A stretch of DNA of 64,000 nucleotides from Hyperoplus lanceolatus (Eukaryota; Chordata; Actinopteri; Uranoscopiformes; Ammodytidae), in NCBI GenBank assembly GCA_026929865.2, contig CM049398.1:26082501-26146500 (forward strand), given 5' to 3'. The notes beneath the pieces are model-generated. The model saw nothing but the letters and a program-made list of their open reading frames with translations. It did not search any database and was not told the DNA's origin. The translations under genes were made by a program, and so were the position numbers. Positions 1-10,728 of the stretch are shown here, piece by piece. Position 1 is the first letter of the stretch; each line of letters begins with the position of its first letter.

Positions 1-390
1 ATGACATACTGCAAGATACAGTCCCCTCCATAAGTATCGGAACAGTGAGGCCAATTCCTTTAGTTTTGCTGTAGACTGGAAACATTTGGGTTTGACACCA
101 AAAGATGAATATGAGACAATAGCTCAACATTTCAGCTTTCATTTCCAGGTATTCACATCTGGATCTGATACACAACTGAGAAGATATCATTATTTGAAAA
201 GGAACACCACATTTTTAGGTGAGCAGAAGTATTGGAACAGATAGACTTTAAATACATTAAAGTGAATAAACTGTAATATTTTGTTGCAAATACTTTGCTT
301 GCAATAATTGCATCAAGCCTGTGACCCATTGACATCACAAAACATTTGCATTCTTCTTTTGTGATGCTTTTCCAGGCTTTCACCGCAGCC

Positions 391-680
391 TCATTCAGCT
401 GCTGTCTGTTTTGGGGGGTTACTCCCTTCGGTCTCCTCTTTAGCAGGTAAAATGCATGCTCTATAGCGTTTAAGTCTGGAGATTGACTTGGCCAGTCTAA
501 AACCTTCCATTTCCTGCACCTGATGAACTCCTTTGTTGTTTTTGCAGTTTTTTTGGATCATTATCTTGCTGCACGATGGAGCATTTTCCAATCAGTTTGG
601 TTGCATCTTTCTTTAAATTGGCAGACCGAATGTTTCTGTAGACTTCTATGTTCATTTTGCTGTTGCCATCATGTGTTACT
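391..680 (-). pseudogene. Tc1-like transposase, C-terminal fragment (inverted left arm)
   Basis: On the minus strand this arm encodes the same C-terminal transposase segment as the right arm: VTHDGNSKMNIEVYRNI, then QQDNDPKK, then a second frame with RLAKSISRLKRYRACILPAK. Two frames are needed (one change near 580), so it is broken. The two arms differ at scattered positions, which indicates that the inverted duplication is not recent. Together with the copy at 671-1102 it makes a head-to-head pair of gene ends. Confidence 0.75.
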
Positions 681-1102
681 GTGTTGTTGTCAAGATGAAC
701 CTTTACCAAAGTGATGGAAAGGCTAAAGTTTGGAGAAAGAAAGGATCTACTCATGATCCCAAACATACAGGCTCATCTGTGAAACACGGTGGAGGCAATG
801 TCATGGCTTGGGCTTGTATGGCTTCTTCTGGGACAGGCTCATTATTCTTCATTGATGATGTAACACATGATGGCAACAGCAAAATGAACTCAGAAGTTTA
901 CAGAAACATTTTGTCTGACAATTTAAGGAAAGATGCAACCAAACTGATTGGAAGATCCTCCATCATGCAGCAAGATAATGACCCAAAACACAATGAAGGA
1001 GTTAATCAGGGGCAAGAAGTGGATGGTCTTAGACTGGCTAAGTCAATCTCCAGACTTAAACGCTATAGAGCATGCATTTTACCTGCTAAAGAGGAGACTT
1101 AA
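671..1102 (+). pseudogene. Tc1-like transposase, C-terminal fragment (right arm plus centre)
   Basis: A 143-codon frame carries the typical middle and C-terminal portion of Tc1 transposases: VWRKKGSTHDPKHT, GGGNVMAWACM, the acidic FIDD, and QQDNDPKH, which holds the second catalytic Asp region of the DDE domain. The N-terminal DNA-binding helix-turn-helix part and the first catalytic Asp are missing. After QQDNDPKH the frame skips residues relative to usual Tc1 proteins and resumes at a segment ending in LPAKEET. It would normally cut and rejoin transposon DNA at TA sites; this copy cannot. The Met at 671 lies at the arm boundary and is not a native start. Confidence 0.8.
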
Positions 1103-1512
1103 GAGAGTAACCCCATAACACAAACAACAACTGAATGAGGCTGCGTTGAAAGCCTGGAAAAGCATCACAAAAGAAGAATGCAAAAGTTTTGTGATGTCAA
1201 TGAGTCACAGGCTTGATGCGGTTATTGCAAGCAAAGGATTTGCGACAAAATAGTATGTTTTATTCACTTTAATTTATTTAAAGTCTATCTGTTCCAATAC
1301 TTCTGCTCGCCTAAAAATGTGGTGTTCCTTTACAAATAATGATATCTTCTCAGTTGTGTATCAGATCCAGATGTGAATACCTGGAAATGAAAGCTGCAAT
1401 GTTGAGCTATTGTCTCATATTCATCTTTTGGTGTAAAACCCAAATGTTTCCAGTCTACAGCAAAAATAAAGGAATTGGCCTCAGTGTTCCGAGACTTATG
1501 GAGGGGACTGTA

Positions 1513-2731
1513 TGTTGCCTATTGGAAAGACAGCAAAATGTTTTCATGTGAAGGAAAAGCTGTCTGACAATATATATAATTCACTGTCAAGTACACATTT
1601 GACGATGGAAATGAGGCACTGGGGGATTTCAACTTTTGAACTTTTTGAGTGCTTGGTAAGAATGTCATGATGGAGATGTACGTAAGCATAATTAAAAGGT
1701 GATTCGACAAGGTAAAACCATTAACAGATTTGTTCATGTTTGACCTGAGTAAGTCTTATATCTAAATTCTACTTTCTGTGTAAAATGATCACATTTCAGA
1801 GACATTTGTAGCATTTCCCCTTTGAATGATGCTACAGTCTCATACTTAAGCCACCGAAAACAATAGTAAACTTCTCTCTTCCTGCACAAAGTATTGCGGT
1901 TTTGTTGCTGCAAGCTGTTAATGCCGATGTGTTTGACATGTACTTGAATGTGCTTATTAAACAGCACTAAACCTTGGTGTTCACTGTCATTTAGGTAGGT
2001 TTAAGCTATCTTCCAAAAAGGTGCTTCAAAGTCAATTTAGTCAAGTTCAATACAACTTGAAGGCCTTGTTGTGATTATATTTATTGATTACAGCTTTCCC
2101 TTTATTTGTTTGGTTGTTTGAGTTTAGTAAAATATATGATTCTGCAAATTAGTTTTTTGCTTTCTTAAGTGTGCTATAGGCAGGAGGCACATCCCCTCGT
2201 ATCCCCATGTAAAAGTGATCCATTCATACGCCATCACATTGGTTATCCATTTTAACTCCTGGAAGGCTTTTTCCATTAGTCTGCCACTTTGCCTTAGCAA
2301 CTTGTATCAACTTGCATCATTCTCTAATGCTCGGAGTTGATCTGGTTGATCAAAAGACTCTCAGCTGGATATAAAACAAATAAAATGAATAAACTCGTCT
2401 CTGGAGCAATGTTTTCTGTCATAAATAATATTTAAAAGTAGGACTTTGATGCCTACATCTGTAGCCAATGTTTGCGGCTGTCGGGGGCTGTTGCCAGCGC
2501 ATTTGTGCCATCACCCTCTTGAGGGGCCCAATCGGGGAATTTGCGACGCCACTGTGTGCATCTGAGCCTGCAGTTCAAAAACCCCAGAGAGGACCTGGCC
2601 TCTTTGCCTTCAAATGCTGTGGCTTACTTGTGGGGGGTAAATTCATGAAACCATATACTCACATCATTAAAACTCACGGTAAAGATATATGCACAATCGC
2701 ACTTGTCCATGAGCCTTTATGGATTTCATTA
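1513..2731. other. AT-rich DNA without recognised features
   Basis: I see no gene, transposon end or RNA gene here. The 117-codon frame beginning at 2468 runs into a CA/CT array and has no recognisable domain. Confidence 0.6.
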
Positions 2732-2744
2732 ACACACACACACA

Positions 2745-2781
<37 letters not shown>
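2732..2781. repeat. Compound microsatellite (AC)n(TC)n
   Basis: About 8 AC units run directly into about 17 TC units. Confidence 0.95.
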
Positions 2782-2784
<3 letters not shown>

Positions 2785-3179
2785 AGGCTCTGTTAAGCAT
2801 TGTATCCCAGGGGATATTTGACCTTATAGGAAGCTATACTTTCCATGTCCTCTTGGCCCCTTGGCTGCAATGGTATCAGCCAGGGACCAGTAGAATGATG
2901 GTCCAAGTCTCTTTGATGTGTCTTACTCACAACAGCAAGGGACGGTTTCCTGGGGCTATGACGAGGAGCCTTAAAGGAAGCAATGCGTGAACAAATCTAA
3001 TTCTGACAACAAAGCTTTCACAAAGCAAAACAGGTCAGTATTGAACGGCAGCGGGACACAGTTTACTATTTACCGATTTCCAGACAAACCATGTAATTAA
3101 TGGATATTCATTCATTTAAACCCTTTTATTAATCTGCTAAAATAAGGAGAGGCACACAAAGTCATCATTTCATTTTTCA

Positions 3180-3335
3180 TCTAACCTTTGTTTAAACTCG
3201 AGAGATCTTTGAGGAATGACCCTCATTTACAATGACGTCAATTCAAACCAAACAAGGCAAAGCAAAACAACAACACAATCATGTACAATGCAAATACACA
3301 ACAAGCTGATGAAGAGCCAAAACCATAGCACATTA
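3180..3335 (-). mobile_element. 3' tail fragment of a CR1/L2-type LINE
   Basis: The sequence around 3198-3240 (CTCGAGAGATC, then GACCCTCATTTACAATGA) and 3285-3325 matches, with substitutions, the 3' untranslated region of the long LINE at 21150-24970 (compare 21160-21285). Same orientation as that copy. Only the 3' end is present, as is usual for copies made by incomplete reverse transcription. Confidence 0.75.
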
Positions 3336-3803
3336 ATCAAATTTAAGATGACTAAACAGAGCTCCAAAGCAACAAAGAACATAACAGATGAATCTGTGTT
3401 ATATGAATGTCTTTATTCCCATCCCATTCCAGACATACTGTAGCAACTGGTACAAATTCTAAGAAATTTCGACAAACTCAAGTGTACTCTCCAAGAACTT
3501 GAAATATTCCGACCACTTATATTTAACTTCCCTGTTTTGCATGCCTTCAAAACATTCATTCTGTTACTTCATTTCCATTTGCCCACCATTTACACCCTCA
3601 GGCCACTTAGCTAACGGAATAGTCTGACAGACAGAAAGACAGACAGGTATCTTGAGCACAGGTTTGACATTGTGGATCAGCAGAGCTCCTGGAGCTCATA
3701 TCTCTCCTGTTTGTGAAGGTTGGGCTTTCCATCCCTGGCCTAGAGATATGCTAGCTTTGTCTGAGTCACTGGCTATGGGGAAGGCTGGATAGGATTCTGG
3801 AAT

Positions 3804-3805
<2 letters not shown>
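3336..3805. other. No recognised feature
   Basis: Ordinary AT-rich sequence; only very short repeats such as the AGACAGA runs near 3630. Confidence 0.6.

Positions 3806-3841
<36 letters not shown>
3806..3841. repeat. Microsatellite (GT)n
   Basis: About 18 uninterrupted GT units. Confidence 0.95.
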
Positions 3842-3843
<2 letters not shown>

Positions 3844-4036
3844 ACTCATGCATGTGAGTTTATGTCCAGTCGTGCTTGGCCTTGGGCCACTGGCTAGCTG
3901 CAGCTCAATCTGCGACTGTCACACTGCATTGGAGTGGGATGGATGATTGACATGTTTGTGCCTGTGCATTGTTGTTTGGGAGCATCTAGTGTGTGCACAT
4001 CTCAACATCTCACAGTGTTGCAGGCAGAAGTGGGAC

Positions 4037-4165
<129 letters not shown>

Positions 4166-4257
4166 AAGAGAGTACCTGCTGCATGACACAGCAGGACAGA
4201 AGTGAGCAGATGGAATGTTTGATCCAGAACATGGCTGAAGGTTGGTGGGGTGGGACA

Positions 4258-4269
4258 AACACACACACA

Positions 4270-4318
<49 letters not shown>

Positions 4319-4319
4319 T
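4258..4319. repeat. Compound microsatellite (AC)n(TC)n
   Basis: A short AC run followed by about 20 TC units with one interruption near 4306. Same AC-to-TC arrangement as at 2732. Confidence 0.93.
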
Positions 4320-6123
4320 CTCATGCTAACCCACTCACTGACATACACGCTGGCAGAAAGATATAAAAACAGCACAGTCTAGCACAATCTATTATCACTG
4401 TGTTACAACACATTAGAATTCCTTTTCAAAATGCCTTTTCCCGTACCAGTGCTATATAAATGGTGAATCTTTGATCATGTGCCAGGTATATTTAATGCAA
4501 TGATACTGCTCCTATTGCCGTACATGTTCACGGTGAATTCCAATGTGCGTTTAAAAGAGAGCCACATCATATGGAACTTGTCATTTGATGCCTGGAGCAC
4601 ACACTTGCTAGGGCACGTTAACATAGCATGAAGCATAATAACATTGGGAAATCAGTGTGATGTCTTTCATGTGTTATTTTACTAAACAATCTCTCCAGCT
4701 GCACCTGGTTTATAAACGACATTCTGATTATTTTTCATCTGAACAACACTTGTTTTATAGTCCAATGATGCATCTATCGAAGAAAGTATGCACCCAAGGA
4801 AGAGTAGCTGAGACATTCCAATGTGACTTTGTGAAATGCAGCTGGCATCATTGAATACAGTAGCAAAAAGTGATAGAATGGATACTTTTTTTCTGTTATT
4901 TAAAGTGAAAGTCTCATGTGTGTATGTGTAGTGAATATGTACATGGGTTCATTCATTCATTAAGACTTTTGACTCTGGGGTGAATTGCTGTTTCTGACTG
5001 CAGCAAAGTGTTGGTGTGACCCCCTCCCCCAACATTCCTCTGTTTGAGCCAAAGCTGTTATCTGTGTTTTTATGGTTGCTTTTAGTTGCTCTGTCCTGAC
5101 CCAAGACAGGATGTCCCACATGACTCCTGTCTCTTCTGCCATTGGTCAGAAGTATTTTGCTGTTTTTGATACAGCGAGTGAGCTAAACAGCTCAGGCTCT
5201 CTTTTGTCTCTGCATCTCCGAGAGGAGTGGTAAGGCCAGCTCTCCTCTTCAACCACCATCAGAGGTGATGGAATGCTCACGCTTGGCCTACCAAAAAGGA
5301 GGCTAGCTCTCTTCTCCACGCAACACCCAACAGACTGGGGGTGCCAGTCTACGCTCTCCTCTTCCCCAACTTCCAGCCTGGAAGGGGGACTCTCCACTGT
5401 GAAGGCCCTGCTGCTCCTGCTCTCTGCTCAGCCTTGCTAACCACCCCAGACCGGGGGTAGCTCAACCTTCTGGACCCCGACTCTCTGCTCTCCCTGATCC
5501 GAGCCCTACAGCACGGCCTGTCTATACAGCCGTGAAGGTCCTCTCAACCAAAGAGGAACAAGGATCCAACCGGCTGCTCCAAGCAACCCAAAGAGGAACC
5601 AGAAGAACCAGGGGACAGACCAAGCTCTAACCAAGGCCAGACCCTTTAAGAAGAAGAGGAACTACCAGAGACAACAACGCCAGTTAGCCCGCCGCTACTG
5701 AAGAACCAAAGGACCAGTTCATCCAAACTGAATCAAGACCGACCCTGCCAAGCAAAACCCCTGTTCCATGCCAAAGCATCCAGAACCTCGCACACTGCAA
5801 CAAACGCTGTGTATCATCATCTGGTATCGTATGAACTTCTGGGCAGTTAGCTTAGCTTAGCAGGAACACATGGCTTAAAGGACTGTTAACTTGGAAATGT
5901 ATATTTACTGATTTTGAACTGTTCATTGTTACTTTGTAATTGGGTTTACAATACTGTGATATTACATTGAACTTATTGGTTAGATACCCAAACATGTATG
6001 TTGATTTGAATTAACCTTAAGGGGGAACACAGAAGCCTCAAGCTTCCCCCCCCCACAGACAAAGGTTTTTCACACTCACACACACACTCAATTTGCATCC
6101 ACATACCTGCACCCCCACACTCA

Positions 6124-6124
<1 letters not shown>
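4320..6124. other. Unassigned; includes a GC-rich, stop-poor stretch at 5150-5850
   Basis: 4320-5100 holds nothing I recognise. 5150-5850 has clearly higher GC than its surroundings and purine-rich (GAAGAACC-like) short repetitions on the plus strand. It could be the leader or terminal repeat of an LTR-type element, but I could not find matching terminal repeats, a primer-binding site or a coding frame, so I leave it unnamed. Confidence 0.45.

Positions 6125-6218
<94 letters not shown>
6125..6218. repeat. Microsatellite (CA)n
   Basis: About 46 CA units, preceded by interrupted CACTCA units from 6070. Confidence 0.96.
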
Positions 6219-6220
<2 letters not shown>

Positions 6221-6738
6221 TGTGTTTAGTTTTAGTGGTTTTTAAATGTGTTGGATTTTGTTTACTTTGTGTAAATAAATTACATGCATTTTCTTTTGTA
6301 ACCAGAAGTTTCTGTCATTCATTTGTGTGAATATTATTGGGAAGTCCGCAACCAACAAGTACAAGGATTCTGTAGCCTTCAGTGTTAAGATCATATTACC
6401 AAATTTATAATAGTAATTATTTGATTACATTATTTATGGAAATGATCATTGAGACTAGGATTTATTAATGTTGATTAATTTAACTGAACATTAAAGTAAT
6501 CGACATTTGAGAATAAACCATTGATTAAACGAGACAATTTGCTATTAGTTTTCCATTCTTAAATGAATGGTGGTGCCCCTTTTGAACTTTAATAAACTAT
6601 TAAAGTATTATTAATCATCAGATTAATTTCTAATAGCAGAATTAATCTGAAACACCTGTACCCGCTACATATGCATCAAAACCCACAGCCAGTATCAACT
6701 AGATTTTATAAATATTTAATTTCTTCATTTGATTACAA
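6219..6738. other. AT-rich DNA, nothing recognised
   Basis: Low-complexity TTAAT/ATTAAT-rich sequence between 6400 and 6660. No TIRs or frames identified. Confidence 0.55.
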
Positions 6739-7282
6739 TTATTTTTTTTTACAAAATGACTGAACATCATTTTCCAATGGGGTTTTCAAAGTTGTCAGGT
6801 TGAACCCCCACATCTTTGCCAGCAGGAGATAAACATTGCTTGTGGGAAAAGTTTCCCCATCCTCGAGAGTTAAATCCTCCAGGACAATGTTGAAATAGTT
6901 CTTCTTTGTGGCTTCAGACATATAGGGAGCTGTCCTCCACCCGAGTCTGGCCCTGTTGCCTAGCTGCAACATCGCAATGTTATCCTGATCCTTCAGCTTG
7001 CTGATAACCTACTCTTTCTTACCCTACACTTTCGCCTTGTACTTTCCGGGTTGCCTGGCGTTCAGAACAAATGGCTCAGTAGGGTCTCTCAAGACACACC
7101 TTCTCCTGGCTGTTGCCCTGCTGGATTGATTTCAATGGTAGCCGTACAATTGTTGTAGAGGCACAGAGAAAGACCTATCATGTGCCGATGAATATTCAAA
7201 ATAATAAGTAGTTAATGTAAGTGGGATTATTTATTTGTGTATTGATATATGCTCATGTTCATTTTCTCATGCACACACGCAC

Positions 7283-7368
<86 letters not shown>

Positions 7369-7840
7369 TATCCGTTCAAATCACATTGGTAGATATTCTG
7401 GGGGAATGTATTGAAACATGTGTTTGGTCCCGATAAGGGAGCAGTTATCAGTTTCTCAATGTAACCTGCCTTTAACCACTCATCTTTGTTCCACACATTG
7501 TGTATTTCCATAAAGAATGCATTGTATTTCCACAGTTTACCAACAGGGCAGGAGGGAGGAGGGCAGATTAACATCTCTTTCTTAGGAATAGTTCCACACA
7601 GAGCCATATGCCATACAGCTAAACCGTTTGTAATGCTGACAATTTTTCCTTTAAGTCGTTAATCTTCTATGTTACAGGTTGAACAATTGTAATTGAACAT
7701 GTTACGCCTATATGACATACATTCCGATATGTATGACTGTTCTTTGTTTTTGTTTGTCAAACGTATTGAATTAGACCAGCATGGTTAAGATACGTACATA
7801 GTCAAAAAGTGACATTGCAGTCCATTTTGCTGCATTCATG
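6739..7840 (-). pseudogene. Unrecognised decayed protein-coding stretch
   Basis: On the minus strand three consecutive blocks read like protein: about 7840-7665, 7660-7368, and 7090-6739 beyond a CA array (7271-7366). The composition is balanced, with charged and aromatic residues and runs such as KLKDQDN and LEDLTLEDGE. The 7607-7368 block and the 6972-6739 block are open. In-frame stops lie at 7771-7773, 7708-7710, 7702-7704, 7672-7674, 7024-7026 and 7009-7011; all are TAA or TAG. Frame changes are needed near 7665 and across the CA array. A nine-A run follows the end at about 6748. I do not recognise the family. A processed pseudogene, a transposon gene or an old viral insertion are all possible. 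No function is claimed. Confidence 0.35.
7271..7366. repeat. Microsatellite (CA)n with CG interruptions at the 5' end
   Basis: About 47 CA units; the first few carry ACGC interruptions. It splits the decayed coding-like stretch described at 6739-7840. Confidence 0.96.
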
Positions 7841-10476
7841 AATTAGTTAGAGGATGGATAATATAATAAATATATGGCAAATGTATTCTTTAGTTTGGGT
7901 GACTGGGAGCTGCATCTGGTGGGGGTGAGCTGGAACAGTACTGCCTATGTAATGTGTGCATATAATATTGTGTGAATACATCTGTGACCCCATCCAAATG
8001 CTGAAGTTGGTTTGCAGTGAAGTGGCAAATTGCATACCTTGCTATCATGCTACGATGACACACGATTCAGGAAGCTTTCTGAAGATTATTAGGAAACCCG
8101 GAGACTGTTGGTTCTGATGGTGAATTGTTGGTACATTGTGGTATTACATCGCTTGAGGTACTGGCCAATAACTGTGTGTACTAAGTTGTAAGGATGGGCA
8201 TCAAAAGTAATCCACTATCACAATAGTGTTGTGGGCATTTTGATCAATGTGCTAACAGTGCTGCGCATCGTCACACAGTCCACTAAAACAATTATTGACT
8301 ACTCCAAGTGGCCACTAGGTGCAGCGGCATTGGCCTATTAATAACATATTCCTTGGAGGAAGTTGCATGCTTGGAACGGTGACTAATGTGACCTGCAGTA
8401 GTACTTTTTGCTATGGCTACAAATTAATTTGACTTTTTGTGGTAGGTCTTTGGAAATACCTCATTAGCCTTTCCTGTCTGTTTGTTCAAATTAAGCTGCA
8501 ACCTTATCACCTGAGAAAAAAGGCTATGTCTTTGTTTTTCATTCAGAGTTTCTGCCAGGTAATTTGTGATCTGAGGCCTGTTATCAGAGTGGACTTTAAT
8601 TGATCTGTCGGTCTTATCTTGTCTGTACAGCTAACTAGTAATAACATTGATTCTTCATACTTTCTTTGAGTAGTGTGAACATGGATATCATTGTGGCCTG
8701 CAGTGTTGAGGGATGATTTGTATCTAAGTCAATGCAAAAGGATGAGACAATTTCACATTTTTAGTCAAAGCACCTCTGTGTTGACCTGAAAAAGGCTGTT
8801 GTCTCAAAAAAGCCGACACTGTCCCTGACATTGCACTCGTGACGGGGTGTGTATGCTTCTCTCATTTAGCAATGTGCCGAATAAGTTGCTATTTTTCTCA
8901 GAAGGTTTTTTTTTATATCTTTCATTCTCACGAACACACAGGCACGGGAGCAAAGTATGGTGAAAGGCTGAGAGGGTAAGTTGTCAACTCCAAGAGTCGC
9001 AGGGGAAATGGAGACAGTGAGAGACTAGAAGTCATTAGGAAAAGCAATATGCCACTGAAATTGCATCATCGTCCTTGCATAATAAATGCCTTCTGTTTGT
9101 TTTTTAGGGGGAATGCAATCCCGACTGTAGTGGGTTCAATTCAAGAAAAATTATATTTAATATAAAAAGATGGTCCTAGCCTCTGCGGTATTTTGATTTC
9201 CAACGTATTCATGTGTTTGGGGATATAACCTATTTACCAAAATAAAGCAAAATTCCATGACAGGGAATTGAATCTTTCGAAAGTGGTTTCAGAGCCAAAA
9301 TGAATTCACCTCTGACCTTTGCTGTGACATGTATTTGTCTATGATAATGCAACATTGTATCACTATTCAATTATGTCATGGTTGCAAAAGTTTCATCATT
9401 TGTAATGAAAACATTGTCACTATTCCAGCTGCATATGTCTTTTGTAACATTCTGTATTTAGAGTAATAACTATCAGATGTGTCTCCTATGTCCCTTGTTT
9501 ATTATTTGCTTTACTTAATTAGGTTAATTAAAGACCAAACCATTAATATCATATAATGAAAACAATTGTATCTTAACATTGAAGGCAAAAAAAATAAAAC
9601 ATAAAAAATCAATCATGGTCGTTGGCTGCAGTCCAATATGTTTTAACATGATCGGCTAGGGGTCCTTGGATCAGCCTACAATACAGCAACATACAATCAT
9701 AATATTGCTCCTTGCAGGTATGTAGTTTTCCCCTCTCCATTAGGATCGGGATGGAGACCACATCAAGGAGGTTGCAACATTACATCATAAAACTAATGGT
9801 AAGAGAAATCACAATGGCTCTGTTCACATGGCAAACAACATAATGAGGGTGAAATGATTTATTTCCTTTTGCACTGCCCTGAAGGGACGCAAGTAGAATC
9901 AACAAGTTATTGCCCAGATGTATTAGCAGATATTGTATTTAGAATTTGTTTTGTCACAAAAAAATGGAAACAGTCCGGACATTAGTATCCTAATTACATT
10001 CTTAATAACATTATTTGTTTATAACAATGGAAATTGGTTGCTGTAGTTGAATGTCTGCTGTCTGCAGTACTGCAAATGTATGTCAGAATGCAATACTGCA
10101 AGAACCACGACAAACAGCATTGAGCAAAATTGCTTCATAATTTCCTGCAAAACCTCCAGAAGCCCAAACATGCAGTCTTGTAAGCAATAAAGGCTGGTCT
10201 GAAGGAAATTATTGGTACCCTAACCTGTCACTCTTAGTTGTCTTACTATTGCTAAAACACAGTTTTGGAAACATGTGCTCTTTGTTGTTACACACACCAA
10301 AACTGAAAACATACTAAAAACACATTCTAAACATCTCTTGCAAGAGCAAAACACACATACTTCACACTAGATTAATGTAAATGTACACAATGAGCACAAA
10401 TGCAATGGGTAAAAAAACTAATTTTAATTAATTATGATAGTTCATCAATAGTGTATCAGTACCAGTCACATTTACT
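7841..10476. other. No recognised feature
   Basis: About 2.6 kb of AT-rich DNA. No frame above 62 codons, no TIR pair found, no RNA gene seen. Short A-runs near 9588 and 9955 only. Confidence 0.55.
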
Positions 10477-10599
10477 CTCTAGTACAGGGGTGGCCAACCA
10501 GTCAGAGACTAAGAGCCACATGTTTTACTGTGTTACTGCAAAGAGCCACATTGTACACACGGGTACACATGAACATCCCCCCATCCCTTCCTCATACAT

Positions 10600-10600
<1 letters not shown>

Positions 10601-10676
<76 letters not shown>
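10601..10676. repeat. Microsatellite (CA)n inside hAT A
   Basis: About 38 uninterrupted CA units. Confidence 0.96.
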
Positions 10677-10677
<1 letters not shown>

Positions 10678-10728
10678 GACCTCTGCTCAATCAGATTTAC
10701 TGTAAATGTCACAACCAAAATGATAATG

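Larger units (their letters stand above)
19..1510. mobile_element. Fold-back Tc1/mariner-like element
   Basis: The outer ends are inverted copies of each other (CAGTCCCCTCCATAAGTATC at the left, its complement at the right), and TA dinucleotides flank both sides (17-18 and 1511-1512), as expected for Tc1/mariner insertion. Length is about 1.5 kb, typical of the family. The inverted repeat is not just terminal: positions 19-679 are an approximate reverse complement of 860-1510, so only about 180 bp in the middle are single copy. Both arms contain the 3' half of a Tc1-like transposase gene pointing toward the ends. No complete transposase can be made. Seen: TIRs, TA target, arm symmetry. Known: Tc1 elements insert at TA. 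Inferred: origin by inverted duplication of the 3' half. Confidence 0.88.

Noticed and set aside
2468-2821. 117-codon frame with Cys-rich start
   Set aside because: No motif, ends in a microsatellite, no supporting context.
5150-6670. Solo LTR or LTR retrotransposon
   Set aside because: Composition is suggestive but no terminal repeats, primer-binding site, TSD or polyprotein could be found.
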